NCBI RefSeq assembly: GCF_025506355.1 | Contig: NZ_JANZYP010000006.1 | Span: 1-64,000, forward strand | Length of the DNA stretch: 64,000 nt | Direction: 5' to 3' | DNA from: Sphaerisporangium corydalis | GTDB lineage: Bacteria > Actinomycetota > Actinomycetes > Streptosporangiales > Streptosporangiaceae | Shown: piece by piece, positions 35,036 to 43,178 of the stretch | Layout: each line of letters begins with the position of its first letter | How positions within the stretch are numbered: position 1 is the first letter of the stretch | Position numbers and translations under genes: made by a program | The notes under the pieces: generated by a model | What the model was told of the DNA's origin: nothing | Database searches by the model: none | What the model saw: the letters and a program-made list of their open reading frames with translations, nothing else

Positions 35036-36477
35036 TGAGCCCCGCGAAGGTGGTCGTGTACGCCGGGCCGACGATCTCCCGCGAGGAGGTGCTCGGCGTG
35101 GTCCCGCAGGCGCGGGTGCGCCCGCCCGCCGCACGGGGCGACCTGCTCAAGGAGGAGTGGGGCCGGGACGACACCGCCGTCATCATCGACGGCTACTACC
35201 GCGAGCGGCTGTCGGTGGGCCACAAGGAGATCCTCTGGCTGCTCGACGCGGGCGTGAACGTCATCGGCGCCGCGAGCATGGGCGCGCTCCGCGCTGCCGA
35301 GCTGAGCCCCTACGGCATGACCGGCGTCGGGTCGGTGTACCGCATGTACGCGACCGGCGAGGTCGACGGGGACGACGAGGTCGCGATCCTGCACGGGCCC
35401 GCCGAACGGGGGTACCCCGCCGGCACGGTGGCCATGGTCAACCTCCGCTACGGCTGCCAGGAGGGGGCCAGGACGGACCTGGTCCCGGCGGCGGCCGGTG
35501 AGCGCATCGTCGAGGTGGCCAAGGCCAGGCCGTTCACCCACCGGACGTGGGACGAGCTGGCGGGCGAGCTGGGCTGCGGCGACCACGACGCGCTGCGCAC
35601 GCTGGAGCGGATGATCGGGACGGGCGCGTGGGACCTGAAGCGCCTGGACGCGCTGTCGGCCCTGCGAACCGCCACCCGCCGGGCCGATGTGTCCGGTACG
35701 CGGGCGGGCGGCGAGGTCCTGCACGGTGTGTCCGGTACGCGGGCCGCTGACCCGGCCGATGCGCGGGCCGCTGACGAGGCCCCGGCCGATGCGTGGGCCG
35801 CTGACGAGGCCCCAGCCGGTGGGTGGGTCGCCGACGAGGCGCTGACGGGGGTCATCCACTACGAGGCGCTCAGGTGGCGGTCGACCCGCGAGTACGCGCC
35901 GGGCAGGTGGATGTCCGACCTCGACGTGCTGAACGCGGCGCGGCTGTTCGGCGAGGACTACCCCCGGCTGCACGAGGAGGTCCTCACCGGACTCCTCGCG
36001 GGCTTCGCCGAGGCCCAGGGCCTGGAGGTGGACGCGTACGCCCGCGCCCGGCTCGGGGCCGGCGAGGACCCCGATCTGCCGCCCGCCCTCGCCTCCTGGC
36101 TCACCGGCGCCGAAGCGGCCACGCTTCCGGTCGCCGAGCGGCTGCGGCTGGTCATGGTGCGGGTGTGGCCGGTCTGGCAGTCGGCCGACTGGCGGCCGGA
36201 CGTCCTCGCGCGGGTCAAGGAGTCGAGCCGGTGGGCCGAGTGGACGGGCCTGGTCGCCCACGCCGACGAGGTCGCGGAGAAGACGCGCGGCCGGGTGGTC
36301 GTCCCGCCACCGGAGGTCTGCGCGAAGCTCTTCCTGCGGCACTGGAAGCGGGGCGGGACCTCGGCGGAGGTCGAGATGGCCCGGCGGGGGTTCTTCGGCA
36401 TGGAGGACCTGGGCCGGACCGTGACCAGGTTCTTCGCCATGGACGTCCAGAACGCCCGCGCCGCCAGGACCCGCTGA
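35035..36477 (+). CDS. TfuA-like protein with extended C-terminus
   Basis: A 480-residue protein. The first ~215 residues are a TfuA domain (VVVYAGPTISREEVLG, IIDGYYRERLSVGHKEILWLLDAGV, GAASMGALRAAEL, MYATGEVDGDDEVAI). TfuA partners assist YcaO enzymes in thioamide formation, probably by handling the sulfur source. The C-terminal ~210 residues (from VIHYEALRWRSTREY) are helical and contain no motif I know; some TfuA proteins carry such tails. A linker between the halves holds three 30-bp repeats. The GTG start shares one base with the YcaO stop (TAGTG), so the pair is translated together. Confidence 0.8.
   Translation: MSPAKVVVYAGPTISREEVLGVVPQARVRPPAARGDLLKEEWGRDDTAVIIDGYYRERLSVGHKEILWLLDAGVNVIGAASMGALRAAELSPYGMTGVGSVYRMYATGEVDGDDEVAILHGPAERGYPAGTVAMVNLRYGCQEGARTDLVPAAAGERIVEVAKARPFTHRTWDELAGELGCGDHDALRTLERMIGTGAWDLKRLDALSALRTATRRADVSGTRAGGEVLHGVSGTRAADPADARAADEAPADAWAADEAPAGGWVADEALTGVIHYEALRWRSTREYAPGRWMSDLDVLNAARLFGEDYPRLHEEVLTGLLAGFAEAQGLEVDAYARARLGAGEDPDLPPALASWLTGAEAATLPVAERLRLVMVRVWPVWQSADWRPDVLARVKESSRWAEWTGLVAHADEVAEKTRGRVVVPPPEVCAKLFLRHWKRGGTSAEVEMARRGFFGMEDLGRTVTRFFAMDVQNARAARTR
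35755..35844 (+). repeat. Three in-frame 30-bp repeats in the TfuA linker
   Basis: Units at 35755-35784, 35785-35814 and 35815-35844 encode versions of ADAWAADEAP. The first two differ at two bases and the third is more diverged, so the array grew stepwise. Just before it, VSGTRA is also doubled (around 35686 and 35728). Confidence 0.8.
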
Positions 36478-36493
36478 ACATGGCCCCGCACTC

Positions 36494-37870
36494 ATGACGA
36501 GCGCGACCACGGTCGGCCGGGTGTTCGATCCGGCCGGGCCCGAGCATCGGCCCGACCCGCATCCGCTCTTCCACCGGATGCGCGAGCAGGCGCCGGTCCA
36601 CCGGCACGTGAGCCCGTCCGGACGCGCGTTCTGGTACCTGACCCGGTACGCCGACGTGCAGCGGGCGCTCCTGCACCCGGACCTCGGGCGGGAACTGGAC
36701 CGGCTGCCGCCCGAGCTCGCGGCGGTGCACCGCAGGTGGGACCGCGACCCGCTGGCGATGGTCAGGCGGAACATGTTCAACCTCGACCCACCCGACCACA
36801 CCCGGCTGCGGCGGCTGATGGCGCCCGCGTTCGGCCCGCGTACCGTGGCGGCGCTCGAACGGCGCGTTCACCAGGTCGTCGGCGAGCTGGCCGGCGGCCT
36901 GGCCGCCGGGGCCGAGACCGGGGCCGAGACCGGGGGCGAGGCCGAGGTAGAGGTCGACCTGATCGAGGCGCTGGCCCTGCCGCTGCCGATCATGGTCGTC
37001 GCCGAGCTGGTCGGCTTCCCCGCCGCCGACCTGCCGCGGCTCCGCCGGTGGAGCGACGCCATGCTGCGCGGCCGGGACGCGGCCCAGGTGCGCCGCGCCG
37101 GGCTGGAGTTCGTCGCGTACGTCAACGAACGGATCGACGAACGGCGGGCCCGCCCGGACACGTACACCGGTGAACGGCAAGCCGGGCCGGACGCGGACGG
37201 ACGGCGGGCCGGGCCGGGTACGGACGACGACGGGCGGCCTGGCGGGGCCGGCGAGGACCTGTTGTCGCGGCTCGTGCGGGCGGAGCGCGACGGTGCGGGG
37301 ATCAGCCATGAGGAGCTGGTGTCCAGTGTGTTCCAGTTGCTGCTCGCCGGCGACGAGACGACGGTCAACCTCATCGGCAACGGCGTGCTGGAACTGCTGC
37401 GCCACCCCGACCAGCTCGACCGGCTGCGCGCGCGGCCGGAGATGATCGGCTCCATGGTCGAGGAGGCGATGCGGTTCAACGGGCCCGTCGGGCACTCCCG
37501 GCCGCTGTACGCGCTGGCCGACGTGCGGTTCGGGGACGCCGTGATCCCCCGGGGCGACATCGTCCTGCCGGTGCTGCTGGCGGCCAACCGCGACCCCGCG
37601 GTGTTCCCCCGGCCGGACGTCTTCGACATCGGCCGCGACCCGAACCGGCACCTGGGCTTCGGCCACGGGATTCACTTCTGCCTCGGCGCGGCGCTGGCGC
37701 GGCTGCAGGCCAGGGCCGCGATCGGCGCGCTGGTGCGCCGCTTCCCCGGTATGGCCCTGGCCGCCGACCCGGCCGGCCTTGAGTGGACGCCGGACCTGTT
37801 CCTGCACGGTGTGCGCCGCCTGCCCCTGCTGCTCCGGCAGCGCCCCCCGGTGAAAGGGTCCCGCCGATGA
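36494..37870 (+). CDS. Cytochrome P450
   Basis: A 458-residue soluble bacterial P450. The I-helix LLLAGDETT near residue 285, the K-helix ExxR in VEEAMRF and the heme loop FGHGIHFCLG near 389-398 (axial Cys) are complete. Two low-complexity insertions (GAETGAETGGEAEVE near 138, and a Gly/Asp/Arg-rich stretch near 220-255) make it longer than the usual ~400 residues. In this operon it should oxidise the modified peptide, for example hydroxylation or oxidative cross-linking. No ferredoxin gene is adjacent. It ends with an ATGA overlap into the methyltransferase gene. Confidence 0.85.
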   Translation: MTSATTVGRVFDPAGPEHRPDPHPLFHRMREQAPVHRHVSPSGRAFWYLTRYADVQRALLHPDLGRELDRLPPELAAVHRRWDRDPLAMVRRNMFNLDPPDHTRLRRLMAPAFGPRTVAALERRVHQVVGELAGGLAAGAETGAETGGEAEVEVDLIEALALPLPIMVVAELVGFPAADLPRLRRWSDAMLRGRDAAQVRRAGLEFVAYVNERIDERRARPDTYTGERQAGPDADGRRAGPGTDDDGRPGGAGEDLLSRLVRAERDGAGISHEELVSSVFQLLLAGDETTVNLIGNGVLELLRHPDQLDRLRARPEMIGSMVEEAMRFNGPVGHSRPLYALADVRFGDAVIPRGDIVLPVLLAANRDPAVFPRPDVFDIGRDPNRHLGFGHGIHFCLGAALARLQARAAIGALVRRFPGMALAADPAGLEWTPDLFLHGVRRLPLLLRQRPPVKGSRR

Positions 37871-38901
37871 CCGACCACGTGACGAGCCACGAGGGGTACG
37901 CGAAGCTGTCCCAAATGGCGTTCGGGTACGCCACCTCGCAGATCCTGTACGCGGCCGTCCGCCTGTGCGTGCTGGAGGGGCTGGCCGCCGGCGCGCGGCC
38001 GGTGGAGGAGCTGGCGCGCGCCCTCGGGTGCGACCCGGGGGCGCTGCGCCGGCTGTTGCGCGCGCTGGTCGTGCTGGGCGTGGCCGAGGAGGACGGCGCC
38101 GGGGGTTTCGCCCTGGCCGAACTCGGCCGGCCGCTGCTCGCCGTTCACCCGCTGTCGATCCGCTCCAGCGTGCTGCTGCTCGGCGACCCCGCCACGTGGG
38201 GGGCGTGGGGGGCGCTGACGCACGGCGTGCGGACCGGCGAGGCGGCGTTCGACCACGTACACGGCCGGCCGCTCTTCGACCATCTCGCCCGCCATCCCGG
38301 CCTGTCGGAGATCTTCAACACGGCGATGCGCGAGGGCGCCGAGCAGATCGCGCCCGAGGTGCCCAAGGCGTACGACTTCGGTGGCGCCCGCACGGTGGTC
38401 GACATCGGCGGCGGCAACGGCACGGTGCTGGCCGCGATCCTGTCGGCCGCGCCCGGCGCCCGGGGGATCCTGTTCGACACCGCCGAGGGGGCGGCGGGCG
38501 CCGCCGGGACGTTCCGGCGGGCGGGGGTGGCCGACCGGTGCTCGATCGAGACGGGCGACTTCTTCCAGGGCGTGCCGGAGGGCGACGTGCTGGTGGTGAA
38601 GGGCGTCCTGCACGACTGGGACGACGAGCGGTGCGCCACTCTGCTGCGCGGCTGCCGCGCGTCGATCGCGCCCGGCGGGCGCCTGCTGGTGCTGGAGCCG
38701 GTGCTGCCGCCCCGGCTCGACACCCCCGAGGCGTCCGGGGTCGTCATGAGCGACATCGCCATGCTCGTCTACACCGGCGGCCGGGAGCGCGGCGGGGACG
38801 AGTTCCGGTACCTGTTCGCGGCGAGCGGGTTCCACCTGGCCGGCGTCACGCCGCCGCTGGCGGGCTCGGCGATCAGGATCCTGGTCGCCGACCCGGTCTG
38901 A
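37867..38901 (+). CDS. SAM-dependent O-methyltransferase (AcNppA/AziB2 type)
   Basis: A 344-residue two-domain methyltransferase: an N-terminal dimerisation winged helix (LSQMAFGYATSQILYAAVRL, ARALGCDPGALRRLLRAL) and a class I SAM-binding domain with VVDIGGGNGTVL, then GDFFQGVPEGDVLVVKGVLHDWDDE, where the His is the usual catalytic base of plant-COMT-like enzymes. It probably methylates a hydroxyl or acid on the peptide after P450 oxidation. It is translationally coupled to the P450 gene and is the last gene of the operon. Confidence 0.85.
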   Translation: MTDHVTSHEGYAKLSQMAFGYATSQILYAAVRLCVLEGLAAGARPVEELARALGCDPGALRRLLRALVVLGVAEEDGAGGFALAELGRPLLAVHPLSIRSSVLLLGDPATWGAWGALTHGVRTGEAAFDHVHGRPLFDHLARHPGLSEIFNTAMREGAEQIAPEVPKAYDFGGARTVVDIGGGNGTVLAAILSAAPGARGILFDTAEGAAGAAGTFRRAGVADRCSIETGDFFQGVPEGDVLVVKGVLHDWDDERCATLLRGCRASIAPGGRLLVLEPVLPPRLDTPEASGVVMSDIAMLVYTGGRERGGDEFRYLFAASGFHLAGVTPPLAGSAIRILVADPV

Positions 38902-38940
38902 GCACGGACGCGGGCGCGGTCTGAGCACGGGCGCGGGCCC
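38895..38940 (+). repeat. 23-bp tandem duplication across the methyltransferase stop codon
   Basis: Units 38895-38917 and 38918-38940 differ at two bases. The first contains the functional TGA of the methyltransferase gene, the second a copy of it. Similar stop-codon duplications occur at 48367-48444 and, spaced, at 43023/43141. Confidence 0.75.
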
Positions 38941-39039
38941 GGATGAGTACCCGCGCACGTGGCCGGGCGGCTTGAGTAACGTCCCTGCTCTGGTGGTCCG
39001 GTGGGCGGGCGCGCATAGTGTGCCGGTGGCGCAAACTCG

Positions 39040-39049
39040 CTCAATTGAG
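39040..39049. promoter_or_regulatory. Palindrome CTCAATTGAG before the response regulator gene
   Basis: A perfect 10-bp palindrome in an AT-richer patch 48 bases before ATG 39097. It could be an operator or part of the promoter of the regulator gene; nothing else supports it. Confidence 0.35.
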
Positions 39050-39096
39050 ATTTCCAGGTGACAAAACGGGGCGAATTGGGGTCCACAGGTGAGGTG

Positions 39097-39780
39097 ATGC
39101 CCGCTGTGCGGGTCGTCGTCGGCGAGCCGGACCGCGCCGTGCGTGCCCGGCTCAGGAGCGTGCTGCACGTCGGCACCGGCGTGTGCGTGGTGGGGGAGGC
39201 CAGCGGCACGCACCGGCTGACCGACCTGGTCGTCCGGCGCAGGCCGAGGGTGGCGGTGGTGAACGCGGCCCTGCGGCAGGCGGCCGGCGCCGAGTTCGCG
39301 CCGATCGTCGCGGCGCTGGCCAGGAACAGGACGCAGGTGCTGCTGGTCTCGGAGACGCCGGACGAGGAGCTGCTCGGCCGCGCGCTGCGCGAGGGCGTCG
39401 GCGGCTTCCTGCACCGGGAGTCGCTGTCCGAGGAGATCGTGCACGCGATCCGGACGGTCGCCGCCGGCCACACGTTCATCTCCGGCTCCATGATCACGCG
39501 GCTGCGCGACCGCGTCGCCGCCGTGGTCACCGGGGTCGACCACGAGCTCGCCGCGCTCACCCGGCGCGAGGCCGAGGTGCTGACCCTGGTCGCGACCGGG
39601 CTGTCGAACGCCGGCATCGCCGAGAAACTCGGCATCGGCACTGGAACGGTCCGTTCCCATCTGGCCCGCATCCTGACCAAATTGCAGGCGACCAACCGCG
39701 CGCACGCGGTCGGCATCGCCTACGAGTCCGGCTACATCACGAGCGCCTCTCCCCACCCTCGGGCTCCCGGTCGGGCCTGA
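39097..39780 (+). CDS. LuxR-family response regulator with degenerate receiver
   Basis: A 227-residue NarL/FixJ-type protein. The receiver domain (about 1-125) keeps the fold (VRVVVGEPDRAVRARL) but has Asn56 (VAVVNAAL) where the phospho-accepting Asp should be, and the usual Lys of strand 5 is replaced (GGFLHRES). It is therefore unlikely to be switched by phosphorylation; ligand binding or constant activity is more likely. The LuxR helix-turn-helix (LTRREAEVLTLVATGLSNAGIAEKL, residues ~150-205) is intact. ATG 39097 is chosen for the GAGG before it. No histidine kinase gene is adjacent. Its 3' end overlaps the convergent FAD enzyme gene by 44 bases. Confidence 0.8.
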   Translation: MPAVRVVVGEPDRAVRARLRSVLHVGTGVCVVGEASGTHRLTDLVVRRRPRVAVVNAALRQAAGAEFAPIVAALARNRTQVLLVSETPDEELLGRALREGVGGFLHRESLSEEIVHAIRTVAAGHTFISGSMITRLRDRVAAVVTGVDHELAALTRREAEVLTLVATGLSNAGIAEKLGIGTGTVRSHLARILTKLQATNRAHAVGIAYESGYITSASPHPRAPGRA

Positions 39781-41161
39781 CCTGCGCGGGCGGCCCGGAG
39801 AGCCACCACTTGTGCAGAGCGGGGTACTGCGTGACCGCCTCCTCCGTCGTCAGCAGGGTCTCCGGCCTCCCCGAGAGCGCCAGGAACAGCGCCGAACGGT
39901 CCTTCCCCGCGTCGGTGGCCATCAGCGTCTGGGCGCGGAACAGGTCGGCGGCCAGCTCCCGATTGCTCAGCGCGGCCCGGGTCAGCCGGGTGCGGACCTG
40001 GCGCTCGGCCGGGGACACCTCACGCCGGCCCTCCTCCGGATGCCCGCCGTCCTGCCGGATCGCCATCAGCCACGACCTCTCCGCCTCGGCCGCCATGGCC
40101 GCCCGCAGACGGGAGGAACGGGACGGCGCGTACCCGCCCCGCCTCAGCTCCCGGTCCAGGCGGAGCGCGCCCAGCGCGGCGACCGACATCCCGTGCGAGT
40201 ACACGGGGTTCACCGCCACGACCGCGTCGCCGAGCGCCACGAACCCGTCAGGCAGGGCCGCCCGCTCGAAGAACCGCCGCCGGTTGGAGGTGTCGCGGTA
40301 GGGCCGGATGCGGCCGAGCGGGGTGGCCGCCGCCATGAGGTCGGCCACGATCGGGTCGCGCAGCGAGCGCGCGAAGTCCAGGAAGCCCCGCTCGTCGGCC
40401 GGCGGCTCGCCACCCCGCGTGCCGGTCAGGGTGACGATCCACCGGCCGTCCTCGATCGGGAACAACGTCGCCCCCTGGCCCGGCCGCCCGCCGGACGGAC
40501 GCGGGTGCAGCATGATCGCCGGAAGGTCGGCGGCGAGCTCCGCGGGCGCCTGGTAGACCCATGTGGAGTAGGCCAGCCCCGAGGAGACGGTCACCTCCTC
40601 GACCTCCGGCGCGCCGATCTCGGCCAGCCACCGTGGCGCCTTCGACCTGCGCCCGGTCGCGTCGACGACCAGATCGGCCCCGACCGTCTCCACCGGGCCG
40701 TTCTCACGGACGACGCGGACCCCGGTGACCCGGGTCGCGTCCCCCGTCAGCCCCAGCGCCCGCGCGCCCTGCCACGTGGAGATGGTGTCGTCGCCCAGCG
40801 CGCGCGTCCGCACCACCTGGTCCAGCAGGCCCCGGCTGCAGGCGATGAGGCCGGCGCCGGTGTCCAGGCGCCGGAACCATCCCTCGGGGGCGAGGATCAG
40901 CGCGTCGCCGGGGAGACCGCGCGGCTGCGCGCCCCGAGCGAAGAGCTCCTCGACGGCGCCGGGAAGCAGCGCGCGCAGCGCCGTCACCCCGCCGGTCACC
41001 AGCACGTGGTTGTGGTGCGACTGGGGCACCCCCCGCCGGGGACGCGGGCCGGACGGGTAGTGGTCGTTCTCGATCAGCACGACGTCGTCGGCGTGCCTCG
41101 CGAGCACGGCGGCGGCCAGCACCCCCGCGAACCCCCCGCCCAGGACGACCGCCCTGGTCAT
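39737..41161 (-). CDS. FAD-dependent oxidoreductase
   Basis: A 474-residue flavoprotein. The N-terminal GGGFAGVLAA motif binds the ADP part of FAD, VVDATGRRSKAPRWL and GDAVVAVNPVYSHGMSVA complete the p-hydroxybenzoate-hydroxylase-type fold. It resembles epoxidase, halogenase-like and geranylgeranyl-reductase-like proteins, but the WxWxIP motif of tryptophan halogenases is absent. Being last in the precursor/radical SAM operon, it could oxidise thiazoline to thiazole or hydroxylate the core Trp. It starts 40 bases after the PqqD-like gene. Confidence 0.75.
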   Translation of the reverse strand: MTRAVVLGGGFAGVLAAAVLARHADDVVLIENDHYPSGPRPRRGVPQSHHNHVLVTGGVTALRALLPGAVEELFARGAQPRGLPGDALILAPEGWFRRLDTGAGLIACSRGLLDQVVRTRALGDDTISTWQGARALGLTGDATRVTGVRVVRENGPVETVGADLVVDATGRRSKAPRWLAEIGAPEVEEVTVSSGLAYSTWVYQAPAELAADLPAIMLHPRPSGGRPGQGATLFPIEDGRWIVTLTGTRGGEPPADERGFLDFARSLRDPIVADLMAAATPLGRIRPYRDTSNRRRFFERAALPDGFVALGDAVVAVNPVYSHGMSVAALGALRLDRELRRGGYAPSRSSRLRAAMAAEAERSWLMAIRQDGGHPEEGRREVSPAERQVRTRLTRAALSNRELAADLFRAQTLMATDAGKDRSALFLALSGRPETLLTTEEAVTQYPALHKWWLSGPPAQVRPDREPEGGERRS

Positions 41162-41201
41162 GGACGCGGGGACGGCGGGGCGTCCCGGGCAGGTGACCGC
41201 C

Positions 41202-41480
41202 TCATGCCGGGCGCTCTTCGATCAGCTCGCTCTCGATCATGGTGCCGATGAAGTCGTGCACGTCCGTCCGGATGCGCCTGCTCACGGCGGTGTTGCTGCC
41301 GGCGAACTCGTGGGACAGCTTCGAGACGATCGGCTCACGCTCCCCGTCGCTCTCGACGAGCATCCAGATGCGGGAGCCCGTCGAGTTCAGAGTGCGGAAA
41401 TCCCCGGTCTCGGTGTGGTACAGCGAGATGCCTTCGGCGGTCTCCTGCCATATCACTGCGTCGTTGATTCGGAGCGACAC
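41202..41480 (-). CDS. PqqD-like RiPP recognition element
   Basis: A 92-residue PqqD-family protein (INDAVIWQETAEGISLYHTETGDF, LNSTGSRIWMLVES, VSRRIRTDVHDFIGTMIESELIEE): three strands and three helices, the small winged fold that binds RiPP leader peptides and delivers them to the tailoring enzyme. GTG 41480 is supported by GGAGG 7 bases upstream. It lies 12 bases after the radical SAM gene, its likely partner, and it may also serve the YcaO enzyme, which lacks its own leader-binding protein. Confidence 0.85.
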   Translation of the reverse strand: MSLRINDAVIWQETAEGISLYHTETGDFRTLNSTGSRIWMLVESDGEREPIVSKLSHEFAGSNTAVSRRIRTDVHDFIGTMIESELIEERPA

Positions 41481-41492
41481 ACTTCACCTCCG

Positions 41493-42953
41493 CTATACCG
41501 GCGTTATGGGGAGCAGTTCGCCGAGCTTGACGACGTTCGGCGAGGGCGGGACATAGGTCTTCCAGTCGTCGAAGACCGGGTGCACGTCACCGTTGGCGAC
41601 CAGGAGGGGCGTAGTCATCTCGACGTTCTTCTTGGCGAGCTCGGCGGGGCTGATCCCCGCCTCCAGCCAGAGCTGCGTGGCCAGGCCGTGCCGCAGGATC
41701 CTGCACTGGTGCCGGCTGTTGCGCCGCAGGTCGCCCGACTCCGCCATGTGGGCGGCGCGGCACCCGCCGCCGCAGGACGACTTGATGTAGCACTTGGCGC
41801 AGTCGGCGTGGAAGTCGCCGCCGAACACCGAGCTGTTGCGCATGTCACGCAGGACCGGGCTGGCGAAGGTCTCGGCCAGCGACTGCCGCCGCAGGTTGCC
41901 CGCGTGGTGCGGCCGGCCGGTGACGAGCTTGCACGGGTAGACGTCGCCCAGCGAGTTGATGTAGATCTCGTTGCCGCCCATCCCGCAGTTGGCCCGCACC
42001 GAGCACGGCGACATCGCCTTGGGGCCGTCGGGGCTCAGCTTGCCGGCGGCGGGCGAGGTCCAGGCGATCTCCTGGATCCGCATGTGGTCCTGCCAGCCGA
42101 AGTCGTACTCGTCGCTCACCCCCCGGCCCAGGTTGTTGTGGTACATCAGCCGGATGCTGTGGACGTCGAGCCCCTCGATGAACGTCGCGAAGTCCTCGAG
42201 CTCGTCGATGTTGTCCGAGGTGACGATGTGGTTGATCTTCGGTACGACGCCGGCCTCGTTGAGGAGCTGGAGGGCGCGGTAGGTCTTGTCGAACGAGCCG
42301 GCGCCCCGGGTGCGGTCGTGCGTCTCGGCCGTGCCGCCGTCGACGCTCACCGTCACGGAGTTGAACAGCTCGGCGAACCGCTGTGCCACCTCCGGCTTCC
42401 TGATCATCGTGGCGTTGGTGACGATGTTCGACTTCAGGCCCCGGGAATCGGAGTACTCCACGATCTGGAACAAATCTTTTCTGAGCATCGGCTCGCCGCC
42501 GGTGAACACCAGGATCTCGGCCCCGAAGTCGGCGATCTGGGAGACCAGGTCGAGCGATTCCGCGGTATTGAGCTCACCCGGCAGGCATTTCTCCGACGAG
42601 GCGTAGCAGTAGGGGCAACGGAGGTTACAGCCGTCGGTGATGGCGTAGTAGACCTGGCGGAGCGGCGGCTCCTTTATCCGTACCGTCGGGTGTTTCCCGT
42701 TGTAATAGACGATCCAGCTCAGAATGAGTTTGGCGAGCGCCCGTTCGGTCTCGTCGGTCTGCTCCAGCGGCGCCGGCTCCCCGCCGGCCCGCGGCCGGGC
42801 CAGGGCGGAAAGGACGCCGAACTCACGCGGATTGAGGACGCACCGACCGCCCACATGCGGATTGACCACCAGGTGGTCGTCGTCGTGCACGAAGTAGGTG
42901 AGGCCTTCGGGCACGTCGAACAACGCGCGGTTTCCGGCCAGCTTCCCAGGCAT
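41493..42953 (-). CDS. Radical SAM/SPASM peptide maturase
   Basis: A 486-residue enzyme. The radical SAM cluster motif CNLRCPYC uses Cys109, Cys113 and Cys116; GGEP follows in the SAM-binding strand (VFTGGEPML). The C-terminal SPASM region has the Cys pattern for extra Fe-S clusters (CSVRANCG, GDVYPC, then CAKCYIKSSCGGGC and a last Cys). Residues 1-90 include a PqqD-like stretch (VNPHVGGRCVLN), as in fused maturases. Such enzymes make thioether, C-C or C-N links or epimerise residues. The adjacent Cys-containing precursor makes a sactionine-type or Cys/Trp link plausible. ATG 42953 follows GAAGGGGA. Confidence 0.88.
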   Translation of the reverse strand: MPGKLAGNRALFDVPEGLTYFVHDDDHLVVNPHVGGRCVLNPREFGVLSALARPRAGGEPAPLEQTDETERALAKLILSWIVYYNGKHPTVRIKEPPLRQVYYAITDGCNLRCPYCYASSEKCLPGELNTAESLDLVSQIADFGAEILVFTGGEPMLRKDLFQIVEYSDSRGLKSNIVTNATMIRKPEVAQRFAELFNSVTVSVDGGTAETHDRTRGAGSFDKTYRALQLLNEAGVVPKINHIVTSDNIDELEDFATFIEGLDVHSIRLMYHNNLGRGVSDEYDFGWQDHMRIQEIAWTSPAAGKLSPDGPKAMSPCSVRANCGMGGNEIYINSLGDVYPCKLVTGRPHHAGNLRRQSLAETFASPVLRDMRNSSVFGGDFHADCAKCYIKSSCGGGCRAAHMAESGDLRRNSRHQCRILRHGLATQLWLEAGISPAELAKKNVEMTTPLLVANGDVHPVFDDWKTYVPPSPNVVKLGELLPITPV

Positions 42954-43022
42954 CCGTTCCCCTTCACGCTCCAGCGGCAGGCGCGGCCCCGGACCGTTGC
43001 CGGGGGGCACGCGGCCGGGGCC

Positions 43023-43060
43023 GCGCCTGCGAGCCGTTCGGACGCGTTAGCTCCCGATCC
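43023..43060. repeat. Copy A of a 38-bp repeat derived from the precursor 3' end
   Basis: 36 of 38 bases match 43141-43178. On the minus strand it repeats the codons for SGAN of the precursor, but where the precursor has its TAG stop this copy has GCG. It lies past the GC tract, 70 bases before the radical SAM gene. Confidence 0.8.
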
Positions 43061-43065
43061 CGATA

Positions 43066-43140
43066 CGGCCCCGGGGCCCCCCCCCGCCCCGGGGGCGGTC
43101 GGGGCCCGGGGGGGGGGGGGGGGGGCCCGGGGCGGGCCCC
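43066..43140. other. Extreme GC tract with an 18-base G run
   Basis: A 75-base stretch of almost only G and C, including 18 consecutive G (43108-43125) flanked by CCC on both sides. On the transcript of the precursor operon this would be a C run within strong self-complementary sequence, and could act as an attenuator between precursor and maturase genes. Equally, homopolymers of this kind are a known sequencing or assembly artefact, and the flanking 38-bp repeats make a mis-join plausible. Confidence 0.7.
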
Positions 43141-43178
43141 GCGCCTGCGAGCCGTTCGGACTAGTTAGCTCCCGATCC
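43141..43178. repeat. Copy B of the 38-bp repeat, containing the precursor stop
   Basis: This copy overlaps the last codons and the TAG stop of the precursor gene (minus strand). The distance to copy A is 118 bp. Confidence 0.8.

Noticed and set aside
39737-41161. Flavin-dependent tryptophan halogenase
   Set aside because: The FAD-binding motifs fit the wider family but the WxWxIP motif and the halogenase Lys context are absent, so only a general FAD oxidoreductase is called.
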